From Locusta migratoria (Eukaryota > Arthropoda > Insecta > Orthoptera > Acrididae), in assembly GCA_026315105.1 (NCBI GenBank), contig CM048744.1, positions 837,444,094 to 837,508,093 on the forward strand: DNA of 64,000 bases. The letters are read 5' to 3'. Below, piece after piece: positions 1 to 11,390 of the stretch; positions within the stretch are counted from its first letter, which is position 1; every line of letters starts with the position of its first letter. The notes beneath the pieces were generated by a model that saw only the letters and a program-made list of their open reading frames with translations, did not search any database and had not been told where the DNA came from. The translations under genes and the position numbers were made by a program.

Positions 1-1006
1 TTTCCGTATCCAGAAACGCCCGTACAGGACCTGCAACATGCGGTCGTGCATTATCAGGCTGAAATGTAGGGTTTCGCAGGGATCGAATGAAGGGTAGAGC
101 CACTGGTCGTAACACATCTGAAATGTAACGGCCACAGTTCAAAGTGCCGTCGATGCGAACAAGAGGTGACCGAGAAGTGTAACCAATGGCACCCCATACC
201 ATCACGCCGTGTGATAAGCCATTATGGCCATGGCGAATACACGCTTCTAATGTGCGTTCTCCGCGATGTCGACAAACACGGATACGACCATCATCATGCG
301 GTAAACACAACCTGGATTCATCAGAAAAAATTACGTTTTGCCATTCGTGCACCGAGGTTCCTCGTTGTGTACACCATCGCAGGCGCTCCCGTCTGTGATA
401 AAGTGTCAAGGGTAACCTCAGCCATGGTCTCAGAGCTGATAGTCCATGCTGCTGCAAACGTCGTCGAACCGTTCGTACAGATGGTTGTTGTCTTGCAAAC
501 AACTCCATCTGTTGACTCATGAATCGAGACATGGATGCACGATCCGTTACAGCCATGCGGATGCCTGTCATCTCGACTGCTAGTGATACGAGGCCGTTGG
601 GATCCAGTACGGCGTTCTGTATTACGCTCCTGAACCCACCGATTCCATATTCTGGTAACCGTCATTGGATCGCGACCAATGCGAGCAGCAATATCGCAAT
701 CGCGATAGGCTATAATCCGACCTTTATCAAAATCGGAAACGTGATGGTACGTATTTTCCTTGTTACACGAGGCATCACAACAATGTTTCGCCAGGCAACG
801 CGGGTCAACTGCTGTTTGTGTATGAGAAATCGGTAGGAAACTTTCCTCATGTCAGCACATTGTAAATGTCGCCACCGGTGCCAACCTTGTGTGAATGCTC
901 TGAAAAACTAATGATCTCCACATCACAGCATCTTCTTCCTGTCGGTTAAATTTCGCGTATGTAGCACGTCATCTTCGTGGTGTAGCAATTTTAATGGCCA
1001 GGAGTG
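1..1006 (-). mobile_element. Tc1-like DNA transposon, truncated by the window edge
   Basis: The right end carries the terminal inverted repeat, read on the minus strand as cactcctggccattaaaa, next to a TA target at 1007-1008. The minus strand encodes a Tc1-type transposase: a helix-turn-helix part with TVTRIWNRWVQERNTE followed by RPRITSSRDDRH (321-665), then the catalytic region towards position 1. It is closely related to the element at 47864-49545. The left terminus is outside the window. Several frame breaks show that it is not intact. Confidence 0.88.
321..665 (-). pseudogene. Tc1-like transposase fragment (N-terminal half)
   Basis: The open stretch of 114 codons reads TVTRIWNRWVQERNTE, then RPRITSSRDDRH, the DNA-binding portion of a Tc1-family transposase. 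Homology goes on in another frame: 166-522 on the opposite strand is only a shadow, and the minus-strand catalytic block with FSDES appears near 310-340 out of frame. The coding sequence is therefore frameshifted. A full Tc1 transposase is about 340 residues. Confidence 0.75.
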
Positions 1007-1008
1007 TA

Positions 1009-2356
1009 GGAAGCCAATTCACACAATTTGTATCTGCAAGCTGATAGTTGTCACGATGACAGCATGAAGTGGCTCAGCGTACTCGGATAGTTTTCTACCG
1101 CAATGTCCCATCTGGAAGTTACTTTTCGCCAGAATGTTTATAGTGATGGGCAGGTGAAAAGAGCGTTGCGCTATCAACCAAATATGCAACGGGCTAGAGA
1201 TGATAGCACAGATGTGGTACCCAAGGCGATGGCCTTTCTGCCATACGGTCGCAGAAATACTAACAAGATTAGCCTATTGTACGGAAATGTGACGTGAAGT
1301 GTGTCTTTCGACCTCCTAAAATTAAGGATAATTTGGGGTTACGCAAGGTCAGTCTCTACCGTATTCCATATAGCTGTGGCATGTCCTATTGGTGAACAAT
1401 TAGATTTAGCATAAAGGCCACACACGTTTACAACAATCGAATAATTTTCTGTTGCCGAACACTGCTTGAACACAGGTCACTCGATGGAATACAACAAAAC
1501 GGATTTTTGGCATGCACTTCCAAGGAAGCAATTGAGATAACAGTAACGGATAAGCTGTTGAATGAGGATGGCGATTTTTGCTTAAATTCTGCATGGAATC
1601 CTACTCTCTCACTTGTCCAAAAAACGTCATCCGCTGAAAACTGATGTTTACTATCGATATTACTGTTGTTAGGTCGTGCTTGCCTGCTAGCTGTGTATTG
1701 TCTTTGTGTTGTCATCGAGAACCGAGGTTGTAAACGTCGTTGCACATCGCTCCCTCGCTGCAATATTGTCTTGAGAAGAGCAGGGTGTGCTACAGCCGAA
1801 ATATCGGCCTATGTCTAGTTTCCTCTGTGGATACATACCTGTAAGTTTTCTGAATATTCTATACGCTTGGAAAAATAAAGTAATCACAATTTCTTTCTTT
1901 GTTTAGAATTTGTGAAGTAATAAAATATAGTCACAAAAACACTTCTGTTTTCTGTTAATGTAGACTTAAATATAAAATTATTGTTTTTTTTACCATTAAC
2001 GTTGTAGGGACTGAAAGTTAAGCACAGTTGTGCAATTCTTCGGAAGTGCTAGAACCAAGTGTGGATAGGATGTTATGTACGGTTGTGCAATTGTAAGTGT
2101 GGCTATGTACCTGGTGCACATCCCGTGATATTCAAGTGATATACGAGAGAGTAGGGAAATCTCGCTTCCCTGCAAATTATGTGGCCTGGGATACACACCC
2201 GCTGCTACAGCAGAAGCAGGGACTACTGTACCCCAACACCACACGCAGATCCTCTTTAATGCGATGCCGATGCGTGTATCTTCAGTTATAATCAGCAATG
2301 GGGATAACAATACTGACTCCATCTTCTTCCTTCTCAAGGCATTGTGCTTCCCATCA
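1009..2356. other. No gene recognised; anonymous intergenic or intronic sequence
   Basis: I see no coding homology. A short palindromic stretch (agccgaaatatcggcc near 1795) is a kind of motif often seen in transposon debris. Two similar pieces ending gttgtgcaatt occur near 2030 and 2080. Everything else is AT-rich and featureless to me. Confidence 0.4.
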
Positions 2357-2358
2357 TA

Positions 2359-3908
2359 CAGGGTGTCCAGAAAAGAGACTCCCTGATTTCAAAATTAAAT
2401 ATCTCGAAAACAAAGATCGATAGAGGAGTGCAGTAAACGGTATGTTTATTGTGAAAAGTTTAAGAAGTTTATACAGCAGTTTGAAATAATAGTTACAAAA
2501 GCTGGTAACAATGGCGCTGTACGCTCTACAACTCATATCAACATACATGATATAATCGTATGAAAACACTCTTTGCAAACAATCACATCACAATGTTTTC
2601 AAAATGTTCACTATTGGCACTACAGAGGTGGCGTAAACGAAGAATGAAATTCGCCATCACATTTCTTAGTGTCTCAACCGAAATGGATTCACATGCCACA
2701 GAGATCGCTGATTCAAACTCGTCCAGCGTGGCGGGATGCTTCGGGTAGACCATGTCTTTCACTGTGCCCCACAAAAAAGTCACAAGGAGTCAAATCCGGC
2801 GAATATGGAGGCCAATCCATGCCTGCACCAGTAAATTTGGGATATTCCAAAGCAATGACTCGATTCCGGAAGTATTCCTCAAGAAAGCGAAATACTTGTT
2901 CGGTCCGATGTGGTCGGGCTCCATCTTGCATAAACCATTCAGTACCTGGTCGATCCTCTAACGCTTGCTGTGTGGCGACTAATTGTTCCAAAATTGCAAC
3001 GTAACGTGCACCAGTGACTGTTTCTCGAATGAAAAAAGGGCCAATAATGCCTCTGCTGCATACTGCAGCCCAAACAGTAACGTTAGGAGAATACAAGGGT
3101 TTCGCTTCACACCAAAATGGCATTTCGGAACCCCAAAATCGCCAGTTCTGCTTATTCACGTATCCATTCAGGTGGAAGTGGGCTTCATCTGTAAACCAGA
3201 TGCAGCCAACATCAAATCCTTCACTATCAATCATTGTGAGCATCTCATTAGCAAAGGCAACCCTTTGTTGCACAGCTCGTACGGGTATGGCATGGTGCGT
3301 TTGAATTTTGAATGGAAACATGTGTAGGCTCTTTCTCAGTATTTTCTGCGTGCTGGAACGCTTCAAACCAGTCTCAGATTCTACGGACGGATCACATTGG
3401 ATTTCGCTGAATAATTCCAGAAACTGTGGCGATATTTTCAGGCGTAACTGCGGTTTGCTTGCGGCCAACATGCCCCACTAGATCATCAGTTACGCTGCCT
3501 GTTCGTTGAAATTTTGCGAAGAGCGTACGAATGGTTTTCGCATCATGTCCTTTTGGAACATTAAATCGTGCTTGAAAACTTCGCCTTGTTGTCGTAGGAC
3601 TCTCTTCTAACCTGTGGTACTCTAGCACCAGTACATGGTTCTAATCTCTTCATTCGGTACGCTAACCTCCTTTCACGTTTCAATAGTGGAACTGATCGCT
3701 CTGGGCTACGGATCACTATTTATACTAGGCATTACGTATGACGATTACAGCGCCATCTGTTAGCAGCTTTAGTAACTATTATTTCAAACTGCTGTATAAA
3801 CTTCTTACAGCATTCACAATAAACATACCGTTTACGGCATTCCTCTCTCGATCTTCGTTTTCGAGATATTTAATTTTGAAATCAGGGTGTCCTTTTCTGA
3901 ACACCCTG
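2359..3908 (-). mobile_element. Mariner-like DNA transposon with long terminal inverted repeats
   Basis: The ends are inverted repeats of about 170 bp that begin cagggtgtcc (left) and cagggtgttc (right, minus strand). They are flanked by TA at 2357-2358 and 3909-3910, the standard Tc1/mariner target duplication. The interior encodes a transposase on the minus strand spread over three overlapping frames. Total length is 1550 bp. The same inverted repeat recurs as a solo fragment at 4449-4590. Confidence 0.93.
2583..3628 (-). pseudogene. Mariner/IS630-type transposase, DUF4817-like, with two frameshifts
   Basis: Three minus-strand reading frames carry one protein of roughly 345 residues. 3628-3392 holds the helix-turn-helix part (FAKFQRTGSVTDD, TPENIATVSGIIQRNP). 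3471-2713 holds the catalytic core (FTDEAHFHLNGYVNKQNWRFWG, FMQDGARPHRTEQVFRFLEE, WPPYSPDLTPCDFF). 2783-2583 holds the C-terminus (FLWGTVKDMVYPKHPATLDE). The frame changes once near 3390-3470 and once near 2770. The aspartates of FTDE, MQDGA and CDFF are present. The spacing between the second and third is about 47 residues, longer than the 34 of Mos1, as in the ant and locust DUF4817 group. It is recently decayed and not functional as read. Confidence 0.9.
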
Positions 3909-3910
3909 TA

Positions 3911-4337
3911 TTATCTGCACAGCTGTTTAAGATCTTTGAATGTAAACTTCCAGCTGCATCGCTATATCTCTGTAGTGTTTACCTGATCATGGCGTAACAG
4001 TCGAAATCTGGTTAGTGAAAACAATAAATATGCAGTATATTACATGGTTATCTCGTATTTCATTCAAAATGAAGTATTCTGTCAAGAACCTACGGAACAG
4101 TCAGTGAATTCTATTGACAGCACACCTACTTCCCTCACTGTGGAATCTGCAGTCTTCTGATACAAACCGAGTTTTTGTAGTTATGCAATTTATTCCGGCA
4201 TTGTATTTTCGTATTGTACGAAATTTCGTAAGTAGGTATCGCCGTAACGAAAAACTTCGTTTTTTTTACATTATTCACGACCAGATCTCATAATTTCCGT
4301 GAAACTCGCTCACATGTGTTGAAATAATACAAAAGAC
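3911..4337. other. No feature recognised
   Basis: This is AT-rich sequence between two transposon fragments. I see no coding homology and no repeat family that I recognise. Confidence 0.4.
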
Positions 4338-4455
4338 TCTCCCTTCTTTGTACATTTTGGATGTTCTCCAGCAACGCCATCGGATAAGGAACCCAGAACG
4401 CGCAGCAACACTCCAAACGAGGACGAACAAGCGAAGTGTAACCAGTCTCTTTAGT
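4338..4455 (-). mobile_element. CR1/jockey-like LINE fragment
   Basis: The sequence matches the part of the LINE open reading frame found at 57770-57930 and 56650-56770, which encodes the RP-LEYCCPVWDPYQ region on the minus strand. It breaks off at ctttagta, where a mariner inverted repeat takes over. Confidence 0.75.
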
Positions 4456-4590
4456 AACTATTATTTCAAACTGCTGTATAAACTTCTTACAGCTTTCACA
4501 ATAAACACACCGTTTACTGCATTCCTCTATCGATCTTTGTTTTCGAGATATTTAATTTTGAAATCAGGGAGTCCTTTTCTGGACACCCTG
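4449..4590 (+). mobile_element. Solo terminal inverted repeat of the 2359-3908 mariner family
   Basis: From ctttagtaactattattt to the terminal ggacaccctg this is about 95% identical by eye to the right inverted repeat at 3768-3908. No second end or transposase follows. TA flanks the outer end at 4591-4592. Confidence 0.85.
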
Positions 4591-4591
4591 T

Positions 4592-5228
4592 ATGTTCTCT
4601 TATAGATAGTGTTATCTCTCAAATAAAAAAAACTCTTTCTCGGTGGTGCATTTTGGATGCTCAGTGCGTACATTAGACACACACACTTATGCATGGTTCC
4701 AGGGGAGTGTTGAGAATATTACATACGGAGTGATAGCCATCGCGTGTCATTATCCAAGTAGCGCAGCCACCTGGGCCTTTGAGCGGACTAGAAAGCAGGC
4801 TGCAATCATGGTGTCGCGCGTGTGATAGGGGCAGTTGCGTAGCCACGGCGGCTACTGCTGCTGTAACGTGGTGCAGCCAGTGACCACTGTGCGTGGCACG
4901 GGCCACAGCGATGTTGTGATAAGGAGCCGTGGGGAGGCCAGGCGCCGCATTACGGCTAATGGCCTGTCTGCCGCACGTTATCCGATACAGATTGTGGCCG
5001 CGCACGCATTTGCCCCCTCCCCACGAAATTACAGCTAATTCATATTCAATCTTTTCACTCGTCGCCTCAAAGAACTTTCTTACGTTATCCCAAAGTCTTT
5101 AGTGTAATGGCGTTGAGTGAGGAACGCCGAAAAAATGGATATCCAAAATATTCAAATGTTTGTATACGTAAGGTACCAAACTGATGAGGTCGTACTACAT
5201 AAATGAATCTATACTAACAACAACACAC
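4592..5228. other. No gene recognised; locally GC-richer block
   Basis: 4740-5010 is richer in G+C than the flanks and open in several frames, but none of the translations looks like a known protein. I call no feature. Confidence 0.35.
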
Positions 5229-5237
5229 GTACACACA

Positions 5238-5277
<40 letters not shown>

Positions 5278-5290
5278 TGCACACGCACAT
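5229..5290. repeat. (CA)n microsatellite
   Basis: A run of CA dinucleotides with a few interruptions, between acacacaaac and gcacattgag. Confidence 0.95.
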
Positions 5291-5345
5291 TGAGACCCGT
5301 GTTCGAGGGAGGTCACGAACCTTCGACGTGATAGTAAGACGACTC

Positions 5346-5740
5346 ACAAGGAAAGTACATGGGCTCGAACAAACATATCTGTATCAACATTTGGTTACAG
5401 GATCTCTACGTACACCTCAATGGGCTGGTGGTGTCGTTTTTCTGTAAAGCTCTGCAACCATGCTCTAGATAGCACCGTAGATGTAATTGTAGACACCATA
5501 CGTAAATCAGATATCTTAACTATAACTGATGTAATAATCATCGTACGTGTTCTCTAGCGAATTGTCATCAAAAGCAGTGATAATAGTTGAAACTTTAACC
5601 TTCTTCCCGAAAGACTGTTGGTATTCACTGCCACTGCTTCCATCGCCTCTTCATCATGAGTTGTTCGTCATTATCATCCCTATTATCATCATTAGTTAGT
5701 GTTACAACAGTATCTAACTTATGCTCATATCTTTTCTTGT
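5346..5740 (-). mobile_element. Small TIR element X, copy 1 (partial)
   Basis: It starts with the terminal sequence acaaggaaagtac, preceded by tca as in copy 3, and runs parallel to copy 2 for about 390 bp. It keeps the minus-strand C-terminal coding block but has lost the far half of the element. See copies at 6486-7280 and 25849-26891. Confidence 0.75.
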
Positions 5741-5967
5741 GCCACTTACACCCCATTTAAATCCTTTGAGTTTCATTTGTACAGTATGTAGATGCGTCTT
5801 CATATTAAGCAGCGGTCATGATGAAAATTATGGGAGTGCATTTTTTCACAGTGCCTTTTAACTTCAGCTTACATGTGATGAGAATATTAGTGGAATATGT
5901 TTCATGAAGTAAATCACTAACATCCATACTACTTCTTAAAGTAGTTTTCCAAATTAATGTTGAAAAT

Positions 5968-6436
5968 AACAAATGTTTGCTAAGCTTATGGGACTTAACT
6001 ACGGGGTCATCAGTCCCTAAACTTACAAATCAAACGTTTTTAATTCTCATGGAACCAAACTACGTTGGTCATAAGTCCCTAAAGTTACGAACTATTTATA
6101 AACTAACTTGTACTGAAGCCTACACAAAGCCGCGTGGGAGTAGCCGAGAAGTCTGGCGCGCCACGTTGCGGATCGCGCGGCCTCCCGCGTCGTTCGAATC
6201 CTCCCATGGGCATGGATGCCTGTGTCATCTTTAGTATAAGATAGTTCATAAGTAGTTAGTAAGTTTAGGGACTGATGACCCCACAGTTAAGTCCCATAAG
6301 CTTTACAAACATTGGGACATTTTTTGAAGACTACACAAACATTCATGTCCGAGGGAGGATTCGAACTTCCGACGGGGAATGGCCTCGCGCAACGTAGCAT
6401 AGTGCCTCAATGCGCTCGGCCACTCTGCCACGGTTC
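5968..6436 (-). mobile_element. Older tRNA-derived SINE-1 remnants interrupted by a younger SINE-1
   Basis: 5968-6027 and 6043-6090 are two reverse-oriented SINE-1 tail pieces (tcatcagtccctaaacttac and a diverged version). The second resumes after the inserted SINE at 6340-6436 with the tRNA-like head (gaggattcgaacttcc, box B). The insertion at 6129-6325 duplicated 14 bp of this older copy. Confidence 0.75.
6129..6325 (+). mobile_element. tRNA-derived SINE-1, complete, with target-site duplication
   Basis: The head is tRNA-like, with A-box-like ggagtagccgagaagtctgg and B-box-like gttcgaatcc. The body ends gggactgatgacccc and then agtcccataagcttt. It is flanked by gaagcctacacaaa (6115-6128) and gaagactacacaaa (6326-6339), a 14-bp target duplication with one mismatch. 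Confidence 0.88.
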
Positions 6437-6485
6437 TAAATGTAAATTAAAGTACGTACTCGTAAGTAACGAATATCATTTCTTG

Positions 6486-7280
6486 CAAGGGAAGTACATG
6501 GGCTCGAACAATCATATCTGTATGAACGTTTGCTTACAGGATCTCTAAGTACTCCTCAATGTGCTGGTGGGTATCGTTTTTCTGCAAAACTCTGCAATGA
6601 TGCTCTAGATGGCACTGTAGATGTAATTGTAAACGCCGTATGTAATGCAAATATCTTAACTATAACTTATGTAATAATCATCGTACATGTTCTCTAGCGA
6701 ATTGTCGTCAAAAGCCGTGATGATAGTTGCAACTTTAACCTTCTTCCAGAAAGACTGTTGGTATTCACTGCCACTGCTTCCATGACCTCTTCCCGCACTT
6801 ACCGTAGCACTGCCGCTTTCAATGAGTTGTTCGTCATTATCATCCCTATTATCATTATTATGAGTTTGTAACAACAGTATCTAACTTATGCTCATATTTC
6901 TGTACCATAACAGATACGAGAAAGCATACAAATGATACATCTTCTACACTAATACCATCGTCACGAAGAAGGGTTCTTCGTAACTTCATCTCAACTAATC
7001 GCAATACATTATCAGGATTGATTAGCAATCGCCGCCCCATCTGACGCTTCACCACACAAATAACATCACAAAACGCAACTTCGGAGGCACACTGCACCGT
7101 CCCTACTGGCGAACCGACAGGTCAAAGTGCAATGCGGCATGGCACACGAAGAGGCCTCTAACGGACGACTGCAGAGTTTTGCAGATGCGGGAGTTATCAC
7201 TAGTGCAATAACAGATCTTTACATTATCTCTCATACGATTTTGGTGTATATGTGTTTGTTCGAGCCCAAGTACTTTCCAA
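6486..7280 (-). mobile_element. Small TIR element X, copy 2 (near full length)
   Basis: Length is about 795 bp. Its ends are inverted: gggaagtacatgggctcg on the left and, read on the minus strand, ggaaagtacttgggctcg on the right. The minus strand carries two overlapping reading frames that are conserved in copy 3. I do not recognise the superfamily. Confidence 0.75.
6656..7097 (-). CDS. Unrecognised protein of TIR element X, frameshifted
   Basis: The first frame (7097-6858, 79 codons) begins MQCASEVAFCDVICV and contains VSFVCFLVSVMVQKYEHKL. The second (6874-6656) carries the acidic run NNDNRDDNDEQLIESGSA, then a Gly/Ser-rich linker, and ends KVATIITAFDDNSLENMYDD. They overlap by 17 bp and look like one protein of about 145 residues split by a frameshift. 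Copy 3 keeps the second half in one open frame (26264-26467), while its first half has a stop. I know no family for it. It could be a reduced accessory protein of a DNA transposon. Confidence 0.5.
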
Positions 7281-7437
7281 GTACTTTCAGACAGCACGGC
7301 CATTCTCGCAGAGCTTAGATTTCCCTGTTATCTTCTTTACATTACCTAGAGCGTCTGTCTGTTTGAATTGCGTACAAATGTACAATTTTGTTCCAAACTT
7401 TATTAACTTTATCAAACTTCACCCTCAAACCGAGAGA

Positions 7438-7625
7438 ACGGGCCGCGGCGAAGTGGCCCATAGCATTGAGGCGCTATGCTCCGATGCGCGAGGCCGTTCC
7501 CCGTGGGAAATTCGAATCGTCCCTCGGGCATGGATATTTGTATTTAGTAAAAGTTAGTTTATGAGTAGTTTGTAAATTTAGGGACTGATGACCCCGCAGC
7601 TAAGACCCATAAGTTTAACAATTAT
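7438..7625 (+). mobile_element. tRNA-derived SINE-1 (variant head)
   Basis: The head is tRNA-like (gggccgcggcgaagtggccc, box-B-like aattcgaatc). The body ends gggactgatgaccccgcag and then taagacccataagtttaac. Confidence 0.85.
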
Positions 7626-8177
7626 TTTTGAACAAGAGGCCGGTTGCCGTAAGTGTAAGCATCACATACAACATGTTGTTGTTGTTGTGGTCTTCAGTCC
7701 GCAGACTGGTTTGATGCAGCTCTCCACGCTACTCTGTCCTGTGCAAGTCCTTTCATCTGAGACAACGTTCGCAACCTACATACTTTTGAATCTGCTTACT
7801 GTATTCGTCCCTAGGTCTCCCTCTACGATTTTATCCCACACGCTTCCTTATAATGTTAAGTTGATAATTCCTTGCTGTCGTAGAATGTGTCCAACCAATC
7901 TATCCCTTCTCTTGGTCAGGATATGCCAGAAACTCCTTTGCTCCTCGATTCGGTTAAGCACCTCCTCATTTGTTACGTGATCAACCCATCTAATTTTTAT
8001 CATTCGTCTGTAAAACAACATTTCAAAAGCTTCTATTATCTTTTTGTCTGACCTCTATGTCGTCCACGTTTCACTCCCATACAACGCTACTGTCCGGACA
8101 AATGCTTTCAGAAAGGACTTCCTAACATTTAAATTAATATTGGATGTCAGCAATTTTCGCTTCTTCAGAAACGCTTT

Positions 8178-9784
8178 TCACCCCATAGCCATCCTGCATT
8201 TTATATCTTCTTTACTTCGGCCATCAGAAGTTATCTTGCTACACAAATAAAAAAAATTTTTTTGTACCACTTTTATTGCCTCATTACCTAATCTAATTCC
8301 TTCAGCATCGCCTGATTTTCTGACATTGAAGTCAATTACCTTCGTTTTACTCTTGTTAATGTTCATCTTATATCTTCCTTTCAAGACAATGTCCATTCCA
8401 TTCAATTGCTCTTCCAGATCGTTTGCAGTATGTGACAGAATTACTATGTCATCGACAAACCGCAATGTTTTTATTTCTTCAAAATGTTCAAATGTTCGTA
8501 TAGTTTATGGGACTTAACTACGGGTCATCAGTCCCTAAACTTACAAACTACTTATGAACTACTTACGAACTAGGACAGCACAAATATCCATGGCCAAGGG
8601 GGGATTGGAACCCCCGACCGTAGTGGCCGTGCAGACCGTGACTGGAGCGCCTCAGTCCCATTTGGGAATGGCTACAACCCTGTCTTATTCCCTTCCCAAC
8701 CTCGGTTTCCCTTTCTTGCCCTTCGACTTAATAACCGCTGTTATAAATCTTCGCTCCCAATATTTTACCCGTGCTAACCTTCAGAATTTGGAAGCGTGTA
8801 TTCCAGTCGACATTGTCAAAAGCTTTCTCCAAATCGATAAACGCTAAAAACGTAGGTCTCTCTTACCTAGCCTATCTTCTAAGATAAGTCGTAATGTGAG
8901 TATTGCCTCTCGTGTTCCTACATTTCTCGTAAATCCAAACTGATGTTGCCCGAGGTCGGATTCCACAAGTTTTTCCACTCGTCTGTAAATAAGTCGTGTT
9001 AGTATTTTGCAACCATGATTTATTAAACTGATAGTTCTGTAATTTTCACACTTGTCTGTACTTGCTTTCTTTGGAATTGGAATTACGATATTCTTTTTGA
9101 AGTCGGAGGGTATTTCCCCTGTCTCATACATCTGGCGTACCAGGTGATACAATTTTTTCACGACTGGTTCTCCTAACGATATCAGCAGTTCAGACGGAAT
9201 ATCATCTACTCCAAGGACCCTGTTTCGACTCAAGTTCTTCAGCGCTCTGTCAAATTCTTCTCGCAGTATCATATCTTCTATCTCAACTTCCTACACTTCG
9301 TCTTCCTTTTCGAGAATACTGCCTTCAAGTTCATTTCCTTTGTATAGGCCCTCTATATATTCTTTCCACAGTTCAGGTTTCCCCTCTTTGCTTAGTACCG
9401 GTTTTCCGTCTGAGTTCTTGATATTCATACAACTGCTTTTCTTGTCTCCAAATATTTCTTTTATTTTCCTGCGGCAGTATCTACGTTTCCCCTAGTTATG
9501 CATTCTTCTATGGTTCTGCATTTGTCCTCTAGCCACACCTGCTTAGCCAGTCTGCACTTCCTGTCAATCTCATTTTTGAGACGTTTGTACTCCCTTTTTC
9601 CTGTTTCACTTGCTGAATTTTTATATTTTCTCCTCTCATCAATTAAGTTCAGTATATCCTGTGTTATCCAGGAGTTTCTATTAGGTCTTGTCCTTCTGCC
9701 TATATGGTCATCTGCAGCCTTCACTACCCTATCTCTCAGAGCTATCCATTCTTCCTTGCCTAACGCTCCCTCTGAAACTCTCAA
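8178..9784 (-). pseudogene. RTE LINE reverse transcriptase, degenerate and SINE-interrupted
   Basis: 9784-9461 covers the linker before the polymerase. 9272-8844 covers the fingers (GVDDIPSELL, FKKNIVIPIPKK, YRTISLINHGCKILTRLIY, HQFGF). 8465-8178 covers the palm with MRFVDDIVILSHTANDLEEQL, the FVDD catalytic box, and the following NINKSKTKVIDFN. A SINE at 8481-8660 replaced part of the palm between these blocks, and stops interrupt the frame. Confidence 0.85.
8481..8660 (-). mobile_element. tRNA-derived SINE-1 nested in the RTE LINE
   Basis: Reverse-oriented SINE: tail aaaatgttcaaatg at the left, box B complement ggattggaacccccg, head truncated at the right. Compared with the copy at 20840-20945, about 80-90 bp of the LINE are missing at the insertion point, so the insertion was accompanied or followed by a deletion. 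Confidence 0.85.
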
Positions 9785-9799
9785 CCATCTCTGGTTCCT

Positions 9800-10369
9800 T
9801 CATCTCCTAATTTTTCTACCTTTCTGCAGTCTCTTAAGTTTTATATTGCAGTTCATAACCAATAAGTTATGGTCAGAGTCTATATCTGCCCCTGGAAATG
9901 TCTTACAGTTTAGAACCTGGCTTCTAAACCTATTCCTTACCATTATAAAGTCAATCTGGTACCTTCCAGTGTCTCCTGGTCTCTTCCACGTATACAGCCT
10001 TCTTTCATGATGATTAAACCAAGTGTTGGTGATCATTAAATTGTGCTCTGCAAAAATATCTACCAAGCGATCTCCTCTCTCATTTCTGTTTCCCAGTCCA
10101 TATACACGTACTACATTTCCTTCCCTTCCCTTTCCTACTGCCGAGTTTCAGTCCCCCATCACAATAAAGTTTTCGTCTCCCTTAACTTTCTGTATGATTT
10201 CTTTTATCTCCTCAAACATTTTTTCAACATCCTCATCATCGGGCCTGCTAGTTGGCATATAAACTTGCCCTACTGTGGTCGGTGTTGGCTTCGTGTCTAT
10301 CTTTACTACGATAATGCGTTCACTATGCTGTTCATAGTAACTTACCCGCATTCCTATTTTCTTATTCAT
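9800..10369 (-). pseudogene. RTE LINE apurinic endonuclease domain with one in-frame stop
   Basis: 10369-10148 ends ENFIVMGD and is cut by a TGA at the tryptophan position of the expected GDWN motif. The frame resumes and 10066-9800 continues with VDIFAEHNLMITNTWF, RRLYTWKRPGDTGRYQIDF and GADIDSDHNLLV. The SDH near the end holds the catalytic histidine of the exonuclease-endonuclease-phosphatase fold. This arrangement is typical of RTE elements, often annotated as craniofacial-development-protein-2-like. Confidence 0.85.
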
Positions 10370-11009
10370 TATCAGCCCTAATCCTGCGTTACCTCCAACT
10401 GATTTTGTATTGAGAACCCTGTACTCACCTTACCAGAAATCCTGTTCATCCTGCCACCGAAAACTTCACTAATCCCTACCATATCTAACTTTAATCTATC
10501 CATTTCTCTTCAAATTTTCTAGCTTACCTACGCGATTAAGGGTTAGAACATTCCACGCTCCGACCCGTAGAATGCCTGTTTTGTTTCTCTTGATGACATC
10601 CTCCTGAGTAGTCCCCGCCCGGAGATCCGACTGGGGGACTATTTTACCTCCGGACTATTTTACCCAAGACGACTTCATCATCATATAGTCATACAGTAGA
10701 GCTGCATGTCCTCGGGAGAAGTAACGACTGCAGTTTCTCCTTGCTTTCAGCCGTGCGCAGTAACTGCATGGTATAGCCTGTTAGCTGATGTTACAAGGCC
10801 AGCTCAGTCAAACATCCAGACTGTTGCCTCTGTAACTACTGAAAAGGCTGCTGCCCTGCTGCAGGAACCACACGTTTGTCTGGCCTCTCCACAGATATCC
10901 CCCCACTGTGGTTTCATCTACAGTACGGGCATAGTTGAGGCACGCAAGCCACCCCACCTCGGCAATGTCTGTGGTTCATGGGGGTACAACATAAAGTTCA
11001 GGAAATAGG

Positions 11010-11390
11010 ACGTCATAACAATGAAATGCGCGAAGGACTAATGTATCACGCGCACATGTTGCACACATCCTCCTAAACCAATGGTATGGGTAAGAACCAC
11101 ATACAACACATGGTTCTGAATTATAAAGTCATAAACAATAGCAGTTTCAAAAACCTGATACACAATGCAGCGGTACTTCATTCATGCATTGTATGAGGAA
11201 ACATGTTTCTCGCTTACAACTTTTCCGTCGTTTATGAACCTGTGGCATTCGGTATGGCGTTCCAATTTATACTTTCTACACTGCAAAATTTCCCCCCCCC
11301 CCCCGAAATTTTTCGGTCTATACACACATATAGCTGAATACATTTTCGAAATTGTAAGACAGCACAACAGGTTGTTTATGAGATATGAGG
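11010..11390 (+). mobile_element. Helitron-like fragment
   Basis: It matches the inner part of the elements at 28188 and 62724 (agatgcgcgaaaaactgc region, the tcctaaaccattgg block and the cggtatggcgttacaattta block) with many changes and a C14 run at 11291-11304. It has no recognisable ends. Confidence 0.65.

Larger units (their letters stand above)
7675..10990 (-). mobile_element. RTE-clade LINE, near full length, antisense
   Basis: The 3' end lies at 7675 (minus strand ...caccacaacaacaaca) and the 5' region near 10990. About 3.1 kb remains after removing one nested SINE. It encodes an endonuclease followed by a reverse transcriptase of the RTE/BovB type. The 5' leader (10730-10985) recurs at 32190-32445. 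Other copies of this family in the window: 17733, 20150, 31476, 35774, 41503, 53238 and 53795. Confidence 0.88.

Noticed and set aside
5229..5290. CRISPR-like or satellite array
   Set aside because: It is a plain CA microsatellite. No regularly spaced repeats with unique spacers occur anywhere in the window.
7675..10990. Plus-strand frames such as 9498-10010 and 10043-10381 as host genes
   Set aside because: They are antisense shadows of the minus-strand RTE endonuclease and reverse transcriptase.
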